Of a DNA stretch of 39,034 nt, positions 17,797 to 28,209 are shown in pieces (position 1 is the first letter of the stretch; the number at the start of each line of letters is the position of its first letter). Source of the DNA: Phaeoceros laevis. Lineage: Eukaryota > Anthocerotophyta > Anthocerotopsida > Notothyladales. The stretch covers positions 44,646-83,679 of the forward strand of contig JBNGIQ010009210.1 in NCBI GenBank assembly GCA_049999765.1. The letters are read 5' to 3'. The translations under genes and the position numbers were made by a program. The notes beneath the pieces were generated by a model that saw nothing but the letters and a program-made list of their open reading frames with translations, was not told the origin of the DNA and did no database searches.

Positions 17797-20724
17797 TCAC
17801 GTTTCCTGCACATCCAACCACCTTGAGATCTCCACAGGGAGACCGAACGGGCAGGCGCAGCAGCTCTGTTCGCATCCTGCCGGAAGTGGAAGCAGCGACT
17901 TCAATTTATGGTGAAAGCACATTGCACTCGTGAAAGTCCCCGCACTATACACACACGGTGGTAGCCTAAGCTGAGTTGTCCTGACTTTCACATAGCCCGA
18001 AAACTGTCTAAGTATGGCTGAATGAAAATCCGAATGAGCATGGGTTAGACAATCTTCCATCATTCTGGAAGAAATATCTATCAACGTGCCATGCAAATGC
18101 GTTGTTCCAAGGTATTCGGCATCTCTTGCAAGAAATGGGTGAACAGTTCCGCTCATATCAGTCCACCAGCTTTTTCCTGGCCTTTTTATTGTCCCACTTT
18201 TCGATCTCATTTCCTGAATCTCCTTTGCATGCTCCCACATCTGGGCAGCCGCATAGATGTTTGCCATCGATACATACGATGTTGCCTCATTTTTATCAAA
18301 CTTCACTGCACAATCAAATGCAGCTCGTCCAAGCTCCACGTTACTCCACCTTCGACAAGCATCCAACATAGTTTGCCAGACTGCAGCATCAGGTTGGAAA
18401 GGCATGTTCTTCACCATAGCCATGGCCCTGACCACTTGGCCTGAACGCCCAAGTAGAGAAGCCATGCAAGTATAGTGGTCAATTGTCGGTGTAATGCCAT
18501 AGTCTCTGCTCATAGCCTCAAAATACTTGTGGCCCTCGTTCACTAAACCAACCTCACTACAGACTGTGAGAACACTAACAAATGTGATGTCGTTTGGTCG
18601 TATGCCTTCCTCCACCATCCTCTCAAACAAACGAAACACCTGATCACTGCTTCCTTGGCGGGCATAGCCTGCAATCAAAGCATTCCACGTAACAACATCT
18701 CTGGCAGACCTGGAATCGAACACCTTCTGAGCATCAAACATGCTGCCGCACCTGCAATACATATCAATAAGGGTATTTGCCACAAAAGCATCTGAAGCAT
18801 CCAACCCTCGTCTGCAAATTTCGGCATGGATTTCCTTCCCCTTCTCCAGCCCTGCAACACTGGCGCAAGCCTTCAGGGCACCCACATATGTTCGATCAAT
18901 TGGTACAACGCCTTCATGTTGCATTTGTTCGAACAATTCTAAAGCTATTTCCCCCTCTCCCATCTGAGCGTACCCAAAGATCATGGCAGTCCAGGAGACG
19001 GCATCATGATGAGGCATCTTCTCAAAAGCGTGTCTGGCATCCACCAAACTCCCACATTTTGCATACACATCCACCAGCATGGTACCCACAAGTATGTGCA
19101 TCTCCAATCCATAATTGGTTATGTCTAAGTGAACAGCTCTAACTTCGTCCAGCCTCTGGTTTCTCACGGCTTGATCATGTCTCGTCCCCACTTCCACTGC
19201 TGCCAGAGTACCACAAGCCTTCAGGACAGCAACAAATGTTAAGTAATCTGGTAACACAGCCTCTTGTTGCATTCGTGTGTACATATCAAGGGCCAGTTTA
19301 TTGTCCCCTACCTCAACATACCCCAAAATCATGGCATTCCAAGAAACCACAGGTCTCTGGGGCATCTTGTCAAACACAATTCTAGCATCCACAAGGCTGC
19401 CACATTTGCCATATACATCCACCAACGTGCTCCCCACGTAAACATCCGATGTGAGCCCAACTTTGGCTACGTGAGAGTGGATGGCTCGAACTTGCTGCAG
19501 GCACCGGTTTCTCACAAGTCCTCCATCATCTTGGTTGTTCAACGCCGTCAGGGTGCTGCAAGCCTTGAGTACACTCACAAATGTACGGTCATTGGGTATC
19601 TGACCGACCTGCTGCATCCGTGAGTACAGCTCCAAGGCGACTTCACTTTCCTCTATCTGTGAATAGCCGGAAATCAAAGCAGTCCAAGACACTACATCAC
19701 GATGAGGCATGTGCTCAAAGACATGACGGGCATCCATCACGCTTCCACACTTGACGTATGCGTCCACTAACATAGTTCCCACAAACAAATCGGAGCCAAA
19801 TCCAGTCTGCAATAGGTGTGAGTGTAAAGCTCTAACACGCTCCAGGCAGTGTCTTTTCACAAGAGTCTTATCTACCTTGTAACCGTCTTCCAGTGCTGCT
19901 AAGCTAGTTAACGCTTTCAGTGCACCAACAAATGTTCGGTTATCAGGCAACACACCCTCCTGTAGCATGCTTTCATACAATTGCAAAGCCACTTCACCTT
20001 CTTCCATCTGGGCATACCCCGAGATGATAGCAGTCCAGGAAACAACATCACGCTGTGGCAGCTTCTGGAAGACAAGCCTGGCATCCACCAGGAGTCCACA
20101 TTTTATGTACAAATCCACTAACGTGGTGCCCACAAATACATCCAACTCGCATTCCATCTTCCATATGTCAGAATGAATAACTCTGACCTGCTCCAGGCTC
20201 CAGCTTGTCACAACGGTCCCATCAGCCATGTTCCCCTCTTCCAGGGCTACCAAGCTACTGCAGGCTTTGAGAGCACCAACAAGTGTTCGACTATTGGGTA
20301 CTGCACCTTCCCGTTGCATCCTTGCGTACAACTCCAGTGCCACTTCACCCTCCTCCATCTGGGCATACCCCAAGATCAGAGCTGTCCAAGTAACGACATT
20401 CTTATGAGGCATCTTCTCAAAGACACGCCTAGCATCCACAAGGCTCCCACATTTTGCATAGGCATCTACTAGTTTGCTACCCACCAACACATCCGACTCA
20501 AAGCCATGACCGACAGCCTCAGCATGAATTTGCTTGACACTCTCCAGGTCCTGTAAGCTCCTACATGACTTCAACGCAGCGACAAAGTGATGGGAGCTAA
20601 GGTTCACTCTGCCCTCTCGCATTCGGTCAGTGCACCTGAGAGCCAGTTTATCGTGCCTACACTTCTCAGGCTCAGTGCTGCACGGTCCAAGCACTGCGTG
20701 GGATCCTCCGAAAAACTTGGCCAT
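17797..20724 (-). CDS. PLS-class PPR protein, E+ type, no deaminase, with expanded L motifs
   Basis: A 975-residue intronless frame from an ATG at 20724. About six P-L-S triplets span residues 40-720, with typical S motifs (LVDAYAKCGSLVDARRVFEK) and P motifs (VVSWTAIISGYAQMEEGEVA). E1/E2 motifs follow, with a PG box (KRPGKSWW) near residue 850 and an E+ stretch (HPFLARDAEYLG). There is no DYW domain; the last roughly 85 residues are unrelated. Four L motifs carry 14-16 extra residues between their two helices (for example EEGNMADGTVVTSWSLEQV), near 20190-20247, 19855-19905, 19500-19545 and 19150-19205. PLS PPR proteins bind single-stranded organellar RNA one motif per base; E+ proteins guide C-to-U editing with a deaminase supplied in trans. 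The N-terminus is not a clear transit peptide. The gene is divergent from HEMF, with 240 bp between the start codons. Confidence 0.9.
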   Translation of the reverse strand: MAKFFGGSHAVLGPCSTEPEKCRHDKLALRCTDRMREGRVNLSSHHFVAALKSCRSLQDLESVKQIHAEAVGHGFESDVLVGSKLVDAYAKCGSLVDARRVFEKMPHKNVVTWTALILGYAQMEEGEVALELYARMQREGAVPNSRTLVGALKACSSLVALEEGNMADGTVVTSWSLEQVRVIHSDIWKMECELDVFVGTTLVDLYIKCGLLVDARLVFQKLPQRDVVSWTAIISGYAQMEEGEVALQLYESMLQEGVLPDNRTFVGALKALTSLAALEDGYKVDKTLVKRHCLERVRALHSHLLQTGFGSDLFVGTMLVDAYVKCGSVMDARHVFEHMPHRDVVSWTALISGYSQIEESEVALELYSRMQQVGQIPNDRTFVSVLKACSTLTALNNQDDGGLVRNRCLQQVRAIHSHVAKVGLTSDVYVGSTLVDVYGKCGSLVDARIVFDKMPQRPVVSWNAMILGYVEVGDNKLALDMYTRMQQEAVLPDYLTFVAVLKACGTLAAVEVGTRHDQAVRNQRLDEVRAVHLDITNYGLEMHILVGTMLVDVYAKCGSLVDARHAFEKMPHHDAVSWTAMIFGYAQMGEGEIALELFEQMQHEGVVPIDRTYVGALKACASVAGLEKGKEIHAEICRRGLDASDAFVANTLIDMYCRCGSMFDAQKVFDSRSARDVVTWNALIAGYARQGSSDQVFRLFERMVEEGIRPNDITFVSVLTVCSEVGLVNEGHKYFEAMSRDYGITPTIDHYTCMASLLGRSGQVVRAMAMVKNMPFQPDAAVWQTMLDACRRWSNVELGRAAFDCAVKFDKNEATSYVSMANIYAAAQMWEHAKEIQEMRSKSGTIKRPGKSWWTDMSGTVHPFLARDAEYLGTTHLHGTLIDISSRMMEDCLTHAHSDFHSAILRQFSGYVKVRTTQLRLPPCVYSAGTFTSAMCFHHKLKSLLPLPAGCEQSCCACPFGLPVEISRWLDVQET

Positions 20725-20964
20725 AGATGCTCGGCCATAGAAATTTTATGTCATCAGAAGCATGGTGAAGGGGAAAGGTGGGGAGGCGTATGGGGGAGGT
20801 CGTGGTGACCGCCTGAAGTTTGCTACACGGGGCCATTCGACTCGAGTGGCCTCGCTTACCGTCGGATGATTTGTGTTCTCAAGTAAATATCGCAGGTCGT
20901 ATTGCTCACATGGAAAAAGTCCAATTCCTCTCACGGAGCTGATGAATTGGCCAACTTCTCTGCC
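20725..20964. promoter_or_regulatory. divergent promoter between the PPR gene and HEMF
   Basis: 240 bp separate two start codons on opposite strands, so both promoters must lie here or overlap the leaders. I see no clear TATA box. Confidence 0.5.
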
Positions 20965-22790
20965 ATGGCTTCGGTGACACTTGGCTGCAGTGGGACCTCC
21001 CTTCATGGCCGCTTCTACTTGCCTCTCAGGAAAAGGAAGTCCCCTTCAACCAGCCGATTGTGGTTTATATCCTGCTCCGCGGAAGGGATAGCTCACCAGG
21101 CCCGTACTGTCCAGGCATCCTTCTCGCAACACAACTTCGAGCAGTTCCTCCTATCTCTGCAGGCGACAATCTGTGACACTGTATGTAAAGAGTGGCCTCA
21201 CTTGTATGCGAAGAGTTTTTGTGCTATTCCATCTTCCAGGGCTGCTGCAGCAGTCTACACTGACATGATGCTGTTGCTTTGGGAGCTTTCAGCTCCTGCA
21301 CATATAGCATTTGACATGCACGGTCCAATGGTCTAAAGTGTTGCTATATAGTCGTGCAGGCTGAGCAAGCTGATGGCAGTGGGAAGAGGTTTTCTTACGA
21401 CAAATGGCAGAGAGGGAAGGACGCCTCTAGTGGGTAATTAATGCTCCCACAGCTCGTTTTATAGGTGGCTAGCCGATGTGGTTTCCTAAGCTTGGTTGGT
21501 TACACCCTACCAAGCTTTTTGCTACCCGCAGTATGCTCATTTCTCTGCAGGTATGGCATCACTCAAGTCATTGAAGGAGGGGACCTGTTGGAAAAGGCAG
21601 CTATAAATATTTCAATCATACATGGCCAACTAACAGAGACCAGAGCGAAGGCAGGTTGTTGTAGTGACTTCCAGCAAAAATGACTGCCTCTTCAAATTAA
21701 TGAGGCAGAATGCTAAACAACAAGAAGACGAGCATCATGTTTGTTTTTTGTGTTGATGGCTGACTTGTCCTTGTTTGGGTTGGACTTCCTGCCAGGCAAT
21801 GAGTGCAAGGGGTCGGCCTGCCAATGCTGGTTCCCCATACTTCGCAGGAGCAATTTCACTCGTGTTTCATCCTCGTAATCCGTATGTACCCACATTTCGT
21901 TCGGACGTGCGTTACTTCCAGGTCAGAATCAATCGACACTTGTCTGTTCAGTGTCATGGCAGCTATAGCACATCTCTGATAATAGTTCCCTGGCTTGCTT
22001 GTCCAGATTGAGGAACAGGCTGGATGGTTTGGAGGTGGTGCAGACTTGACTCCGTGTTGTAAGTTACTCTTACTTGTGCTTTGGATGAAGTAGGGTTGTA
22101 GCAACACCCTTAGATCATCTGACAAATACGTCTTGTTGGTCATGCTCAGATCTCATAGAGGAAGATGCAAGGAATTTTCATGGTTTCTACAAGCAGATTT
22201 GTGACAAACACGACTCAGCTCTGTATGACCGGTGCAAAGCTGCCTGTGATTCCTACTTCTTCATTCCTGCCAGGAACGAACACCGGGGAATTGGAGGCAT
22301 TTTCTTTGATGACCTCCAGAAGCTAGAAAGCCAAGTCCACTCTTCCGCCATCTCTGCTTCCCAGGACCTGACTCAAGTATACTCGTTTGTCAAAGAGGTT
22401 GCAACTGGGTTCATGCCCAGTTTCTTACCTATAGCTCAAAAGCGAAATCCCACTCCATACGGGGAGAGGGAGAGGACATGGCAGTTGACCCGTCGAGGCC
22501 GGTATCTGGAGTTCAACCTGCTCTACGACCGGGGAGTGAAGTTCGGTCTGGATGGAGGGAGGATCGAGTCAATCATGGTTTCTGGTATGCCTACTCCTGC
22601 CCTGCTGTTCCATCCCCGCCCTGTCATGACGTTTGCATTCGAAATTTTGTCTCTCGCGCTGACAATGCTCTGTGCAGCTCCCCCCTTGGTTGCCTGGAAG
22701 TACAATTTTCAACCAGAACCCGCATCTGAGGAAGCTTTGTTGCTGGAAGTTCTGCGAGTTCCACGCTGCTGGACGAAACCTAGCAACTAG
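20965..22790 (+). CDS. HEMF: coproporphyrinogen III oxidase, oxygen-dependent, plastid
   Basis: Seven exons: 20965-21180, 21360-21433, 21551-21650, 21796-21921, 22007-22058, 22150-22584 and 22678-22790. They sum to 1116 nt, 371 residues, and every junction is in phase. Introns are 179, 117, 145, 85, 91 and 93 nt; the third has a GC donor (AAG|GCAGGT). The enzyme oxidatively decarboxylates coproporphyrinogen III to protoporphyrinogen IX in haem and chlorophyll synthesis. Residues 1-40 (MASVTLGCSGTSLHGRF, then a basic stretch) look like a chloroplast transit peptide. Family landmarks are YGITQVIEGGDLLEKAAINI, FHPRNPYVPT, GWFGGGADLTPCY, HRGIGGIFFDDL, RRGRYLEFNLLYDRGVKFGL and GRIESIMVS. One normally invariant stretch, HFNYRYFE, is here FRSDVRYFQ, so this may be a divergent paralogue rather than the housekeeping copy. 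Confidence 0.93.
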
Positions 22791-23994
22791 GACCGTAATT
22801 AGGATTCCACGGTAGCCCACACAACGTCAGTTTCGAACTCTGGGAAAGCACGTAGGGAGGATGGGCAGAACTCTACACGAAATGAAGGGCGGAGGTTTGT
22901 TTTAGCGTGACGAAATGAGAGGCGAGATAACTATGAATTGTATGGAGGAGTCGATGTTCCAAGTCTTCTAATCTCAAGCTGAAGTTGCAAAGTCTGATGT
23001 TTATGAAATAGTGGAAACATAGTTGCACAGTTTGGGTGTTCCTCCCGAGCACTAACCAATTACTACCTTTGGATGAGATCCTTCCATATTTGCAGCCAAA
23101 TTCTCAATCCAACCTCACTATGTTGTAGAACAATTGTGTCCGGTTCTGACTGTAATCTGACGATGGTTACAAATTCCATGGCCGTGCTTGGAGAGTGTCA
23201 CCTCAACGTGGGTTGAGCAGTTCTTCTGCCAGCCCTTTCCTCCTCTCACCTCTTCAAGCCCACATGCCCCTACACGGAAGCCATACTCCCCCTCCCATGG
23301 AGCCCGCCCACTCCAGCCGTGCATGGCGACCAGCTTGGTCGCCAGCTTACAACAGTCCAAAGGCAATGACTTAGGGTCTCCCGGTCTTTCAAGGGCTATA
23401 TATTGCGGCAAAAAGCAAATATATATAAGCTGCCACAACGGCGGCAACATACACAACAGCTCGCGTTAGCATCGCAAGACAACAGCTCGCGTTAGCATCG
23501 CAAGACCCAGTGGATCCATTGATGTGATTTTGGAGTTTCACTCCCTTTTGCAATCGTTAGCCGCTCACCGCTACCCAACGCTCTCAGAGCACTACCTCGA
23601 ACACAAGATACTAGTCTAACATTGGTTCAAAAGTTGCTAAGAAATGTATCTGAATTACCTTCTATAAATAGCTGCGAGACAGCAGACACTCATCAAAAGA
23701 GAGAGAGAGTGTGGCAGTAGAGTATTCCCCATTATGATCACACCGGTTTAGCAACTTCTATCGGCACAGGCTTAAAATGAGCTGACATGACTTCCAGAAA
23801 AGAAAGAAAATCATTCTTCGCGATACAAAGATCCTTTCTCATGACCCCGGAATTGGTGGATCTATCACCCCTGGTAAATGCACCAATAATTCAAACACTG
23901 CAGCTGAAGCTTTTTGCAAAGAGCTTCAACGGAACAAACACTCCTTAAAACAGACTCACTTCCGGCGAGGTTTCCGCACAACCAACTGCTGCCA
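22791..23994. other. gene-free interval
   Basis: About 1.2 kb downstream of HEMF and of the minus-strand membrane-protein gene. Open frames on both strands near 23118-23470 have no recognisable content. TATA-like words occur at about 23421 (tatatataag) and 23662 (ctataaatag), but I see no gene that would use them. Confidence 0.5.
23453..23504. repeat. 26-bp tandem duplication
   Basis: Two perfect adjacent copies of acaacagctcgcgttagcat plus cgcaag, starting at 23453 and 23479. Confidence 0.9.
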
Positions 23995-24948
23995 CTATGC
24001 CGCCAAAACTCGCGAACCGTCATGGATCTTGTCCCAAGCTCTGAACTTCAAGTACAGCACAGTGCGGATCGGGTACCAGACGACTGCGAGGAGCCACAGC
24101 CAGAAGGAGGTGAAAGCCAGCAGGACGGTAGAGACTTCTCTCGAGTGCTGAACCGCCGGTAGCACGACAGGGATGGTGGCCACAAATGAGAGCACAAACA
24201 CGGTTAGGTACAACCCGAAGGAGGCCAATCTGTCGCCTAGGGTGAGAACAGAACTCTCGTGAAGCGCCTGGAACCCGTAAACCCTAGTGAGCCCGGAGAC
24301 AGGGAGGGACACGACGAAGAGGCTGAAGAAGACGCTGTGCACCACCAGGTAGAAGACAATGGCGGACACCAGGAGCACCAGATTGACGGGCTCGTACTGC
24401 AGCCATGCGGATCCGTCCAGGATGGAGAACACCAGGAACTCCAAGCCTCCGATGGCAAAGCTGAGCACAGTGAAGGCGATCAGGTTGGCGAACACTGAGG
24501 CAATGGAGCGCAGTCCGGCGAAGATGAAGTCCTTGCCGTCCTCCCGGTCATGCCCGTGGTCTTCCCCGTAGTTCTCCCGCAAGTAGACGCGCACCACGGT
24601 GCGGTGGAAGGCGGCTTCCAGCAGGCCCGAGAAGACGATGTAGAACAGATTGTAGGCCCAGAACCACTCCGAGGGGTGGTCCCAGCCCGCCAGCGTGCCG
24701 CCGCCCCATCGGGGGATGTGGAAGGAGAGCCAGAAGCCGTAGAGGCTCCACAGCGCGAGCAAGGAGACGGGGAGCAGGAAGGCGCGGTAGTGCTGTGTCA
24801 GGATCCTCAATGCCTCTCCCGCCACTCCCAGCGCGCTCAGATTGGAAGGCACCAGAGTGTCCAGGTGAGGGAAGAGGTCCTCATCCGGCTGCCCCTTGCT
24901 CAGCAGCGCCTGAGAGCGCTCCGCGGCTCCTGCCTTGTTCCCGCCCAT
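23995..24948 (-). CDS. multi-pass membrane protein, intact paralogue of the gene at 8.4 kb
   Basis: A 317-residue intronless frame; the first ATG is at 24948 (MGGNKAGAAERSQALLS). After a polar N-terminus comes DEDLFPHLDTL and LGVAGEALRILTQH. About six hydrophobic segments follow, for example AFLLPVSLLALWSLYGFWLS, LIAFTVLSFAIGGLEFLVFS, VVHSVFFSLFVVSLPVSG and LYLTVFVLSFVATIPVVLP. A histidine/acid-rich loop (GEDHGHDREDGKD) separates two groups of helices. The length, the start 'LG..GEALRI' and the topology resemble a plant family annotated in Arabidopsis as putative transmembrane or PABP1-B-binding-like proteins; I am only moderately sure of that link and do not know a function. The coding sequence is GC-rich compared with the flanks. 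Confidence 0.8.
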   Translation of the reverse strand: MGGNKAGAAERSQALLSKGQPDEDLFPHLDTLVPSNLSALGVAGEALRILTQHYRAFLLPVSLLALWSLYGFWLSFHIPRWGGGTLAGWDHPSEWFWAYNLFYIVFSGLLEAAFHRTVVRVYLRENYGEDHGHDREDGKDFIFAGLRSIASVFANLIAFTVLSFAIGGLEFLVFSILDGSAWLQYEPVNLVLLVSAIVFYLVVHSVFFSLFVVSLPVSGLTRVYGFQALHESSVLTLGDRLASFGLYLTVFVLSFVATIPVVLPAVQHSREVSTVLLAFTSFWLWLLAVVWYPIRTVLYLKFRAWDKIHDGSRVLAA

Positions 24949-25617
24949 TGCCACACTTAGCCGCGTGAGGAAGGACGCTCGGAAGGAAGCGAAAATGAGG
25001 AATGAGAGCTCCGGTCGTGCCTTTGAAGTGGAATATCGAGCTGCTTGCCAGTTGTATCGCTCGACAGGGTGACGAGTACGTCGTGCCGGGTCGTCGGTGT
25101 ACAGTTGGCTAGATAGATAAGACCACTAGTTCCTGGCTAGGTGCATGTGCTCCAGTTCTTTTTAGGTGCTCTCTCTCCAACGATAACAAGCCTATCCGGA
25201 TACCGCAATATTGTTAGGTCCCACAGGCCACTGCGCAGGACTCAGCTGTGCTCACATCATGTATGTATATCATCACGCATTTGTCAATTCGGACCTCCGC
25301 ATAAGTGCCATCCAGGAAATCTCTGTGCATCTCTTTGACGATGGTGTGTGGCACGTTGTGTAGAATCTTGACTTATTGATCAACTTGCGCTGTGAATTCA
25401 GAGGCTGCTGAGGTCGAGCACAGCGTCTCATGTTTGTCTTTATGCCAAGCACAATATTTCTACTAAGAAAATCCGAGCGAGTTTTGTTTTCACGTTACAA
25501 GATCTGCCACTGTGGCACTCTTCCAGACTACAGTAGCAAAATTTCTCTACCTGAAAGTGTCTGCCTGCCAGCAAAGTCTTCAGCTTCACATTGGATGTAC
25601 ATCCCCGAGCCTTTCGT
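24949..25617. other. intergenic
   Basis: Contains the upstream region of the membrane-protein gene (right-hand promoter) and the 3' region of the PPR gene to its right. A 10-bp palindrome tatccggata lies at about 25193. There is no gene here. Confidence 0.5.
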
Positions 25618-28209
25618 TCAATGGCGATCTCCACAGGAACAAGACCCGTCGAGGAAACGGTGCACACGGTGTGCATCTCTGACTATGATCACCCGCCTCT
25701 CGAGCTCTGACATGATCTTGGTGCTACTGTGACAGTCGTTGCACATCCGGAGATTCTTGGTCACTAGCAAAGTTGCCCCATCAGGAGTGTTCAGGAGACC
25801 GTAAGCTAGGGCCAATTTCTCTGCATGTCCACAGAGAGCATCTTCCTTCTGTTGTTCAGACACTGCCTTCAGGACCAACTCTGTATGAGGGACATGCCCT
25901 CCTTTCTCCTTCAACTGAGAGTTCATGCTCCTCAGTTTCGAAGAAACATCAGCTCTGTCTTCTCCCACCATGAACTCGTGGACCTTGTTCTTCACTTCGA
26001 TGCATGCCCTTGCAGGCTTCTTCTTGGCACCTGCAGACTTTCTCCAGCCTTCTATCCTGTAGGCATCCTTCCACCTGCCAGCATTAGCGTAGATATTACT
26101 GACGAGAACATATGCGGCCGAATTTTGAGGTTCCAGCTTCCTGAGACGGTTGAAACACCGCCTTCCCCGTGCTACGTCACCATGGCTTTTGCAGGCAGCA
26201 AGCAGAGATGTCCACCCCACCACATGGTTCTGGAAGGGCATATTTTGCAGCATCTTTTCTGCCTCGTCTAGATGGCCAGACCGCCCAAGCAGGTCAACCA
26301 TACAATTGTAATGGTAGTCCGAAGGCACAATGCCATGGTCCTCCACCATCACTTTGAAGTACTGCTGGCCCTCGTGCACCAGGCCCGCATGACTGCATGC
26401 AACGAGCAAACAGCGAAAAGTAGTATCATCAGGCTCCACACCTTGCTGAAGCATTTCTTTGAAGCACTGGATTGCCATCACGCCATCACTGTGTTCAGCA
26501 TAGCCATTAAGCAGAGCCGTCCACGTGACAACATTTCGCATCGGCAAGCCGTCAAACACCCTACGAGCATCTTCCAAGCTCCCACATTTTGAGTACATGT
26601 TTACCAGGCAATTGCCGATAGCAACATCAGCTCCTAACCCTCTTTTCTGGATCTGCGCATGTAGTTGCTTTCCCTGGTGCAAAGCTCCAACACTAGCACA
26701 TGCTTGCAGGAGGCAGACAAAGGTTACTTGGTCGGCTGGAGTAATTCCACCATCATGCATACTTGCATAGATAGCAAGAGCTTCTTGACCAAGCCCATGC
26801 TGTGCGTATCCTGCAATCATTGCATTGCATGTCACGACATTTTTGGTTGGCAAGCTGTCAAAGACAGCACGAGCATCCTCTAACCTCCCACATTTCGCAT
26901 ACATGTCCACCAGGCTGTTACCAACAACAAAGCTAGATTCCAGTCCCCTTTCCTGAATCTGTGCATGAAGCTGCTTCCCCTGATGCAAAGCTCCAACGCT
27001 GGCACATGCTTGCAAAAGGCACGCAAATGTAACGTGGTTGGCTAGAGTTAGACCCTCCTGTTGCATGGTCCTAAACAGGGCAAGGGCCTCATGAGCAAAC
27101 CCATGTTGAGCATATCCTGTAATAATAGTATTCCATATTACCACATCTCTTGTGGGCAAATGGTCAAATACTTTGCGAGCATCCTCCAATGCGCCACACT
27201 TTGCATACATGTCCACCAAGCAGCTGTAGACAAACAGATTAGGCTCAGTCTCACGCTTCAGAATTTCAGCATGGACCTCCTTGCCGGCAGGCAAATCTGT
27301 TGCAGAGGCACATGCTTTCAGAACGGCTACATATACATAGTTGTTAGGCTGTACACTGGAACCTCGCATCTGACGATAAAGTGTGATAGCCTGAGTAGGC
27401 TGCCCATGTCGAGCATGCGCCAGGATTATCGAAGCCCACATATAGCAGTCTGGCGCAGGTACCCTGGCAAACACCTGCACTGCTTCGTCCAACCTCCCAT
27501 GAGAAGCATACATACAGATGATGTGGTTGGCCAAGAACGTGCTTGATTCAAGGCCCTGTTTGACAGCAAGAGCATGAACCTGCATGCCAAGATCCAGATC
27601 CTTTTCTAACATGCATCTTTTGAGGACACGATAGACAAGCGAGTTCTTGACATGAAATCCTAGCTGCACCATAATGTCCAACGCTTCAACAGCTGCCCTA
27701 AGCCCACCTTTCTCACAACGTCTGCTTAAGGTTACCTCATTCCAATCCCCCTCATGCCGTTCCTCTTCAGGAGTCACGGTGGATTTACACCCAGGAGGCT
27801 TTCGAATCCCACCATTCGATATGCACTGCAACCCCGCCCAGCCAGCCTCTTTCGACGTCTTAAGCCTGGGGGAAGGAGGGCTGGAACTTCCATAACCTGA
27901 ACTGCTTCTCCAGAAGTCCATAGGATCCAGGGATTCTTGCCACAGAAGCTCCTGTTTGTCCCTCTGGATGATTGCAGTCTTACAAGAAGTAGCGTGTGTT
28001 TCACACTGCCCTAGACCACCTAGCTGGACTGGAAGGCACCTGCTTGAAGCATATGCACCCTTGATCGCCAACGACTGAGTGCCTGTCGCAACAATTCGAA
28101 TGGGAGACAGGGCAGAACTTGCCCGTATAGCATCAATCCATAATCGTTGTTGAACGATTCGCACGCCGCCTGAATCCGGAACCGTCAACAGCGACAATGT
28201 CGGCGCCAT
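25618..28209 (-). CDS. PPR protein with KP-type DYW deaminase domain, candidate U-to-C RNA editing factor
   Basis: An 863-residue intronless frame from the ATG at 28209 (MAPTLSLLTVPDSGG). Residues 1-80 are poor in acid and could target an organelle. Near residues 83-122 there is a degenerate PDF-like stretch (KQELLWQESLDPMDFW). About five PLS triplets follow, with unexpanded L motifs (LLQACASVGALHQGKQLHAQ) and S motifs (LVDMYAKCGRLEDARAVF). E1/E2 motifs come next, then KKKPARACIEVKNKVHEF, where KPA replaces the PG box, the mark of the DYW:KP class. The deaminase has CGHAEKLALAYGLL and CNDCH as HxE and CxxC zinc ligands, and it ends in GSCSCGDRH rather than DYW. KP domains are linked to U-to-C editing. 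The gene is divergently transcribed from the PDF-PPR gene at 28712. Confidence 0.92.
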   Translation of the reverse strand: MAPTLSLLTVPDSGGVRIVQQRLWIDAIRASSALSPIRIVATGTQSLAIKGAYASSRCLPVQLGGLGQCETHATSCKTAIIQRDKQELLWQESLDPMDFWRSSSGYGSSSPPSPRLKTSKEAGWAGLQCISNGGIRKPPGCKSTVTPEEERHEGDWNEVTLSRRCEKGGLRAAVEALDIMVQLGFHVKNSLVYRVLKRCMLEKDLDLGMQVHALAVKQGLESSTFLANHIICMYASHGRLDEAVQVFARVPAPDCYMWASIILAHARHGQPTQAITLYRQMRGSSVQPNNYVYVAVLKACASATDLPAGKEVHAEILKRETEPNLFVYSCLVDMYAKCGALEDARKVFDHLPTRDVVIWNTIITGYAQHGFAHEALALFRTMQQEGLTLANHVTFACLLQACASVGALHQGKQLHAQIQERGLESSFVVGNSLVDMYAKCGRLEDARAVFDSLPTKNVVTCNAMIAGYAQHGLGQEALAIYASMHDGGITPADQVTFVCLLQACASVGALHQGKQLHAQIQKRGLGADVAIGNCLVNMYSKCGSLEDARRVFDGLPMRNVVTWTALLNGYAEHSDGVMAIQCFKEMLQQGVEPDDTTFRCLLVACSHAGLVHEGQQYFKVMVEDHGIVPSDYHYNCMVDLLGRSGHLDEAEKMLQNMPFQNHVVGWTSLLAACKSHGDVARGRRCFNRLRKLEPQNSAAYVLVSNIYANAGRWKDAYRIEGWRKSAGAKKKPARACIEVKNKVHEFMVGEDRADVSSKLRSMNSQLKEKGGHVPHTELVLKAVSEQQKEDALCGHAEKLALAYGLLNTPDGATLLVTKNLRMCNDCHSSTKIMSELERRVIIVRDAHRVHRFLDGSCSCGDRH

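Noticed and set aside
23118-23469. Overlapping frames on both strands in the interval after HEMF
   Set aside because: Neither has a recognisable domain, signal peptide or splice signals.
24550-24960. 136-residue plus-strand frame opposite the membrane-protein gene
   Set aside because: It is the antisense shadow of a GC-rich coding region with clear family features on the minus strand.
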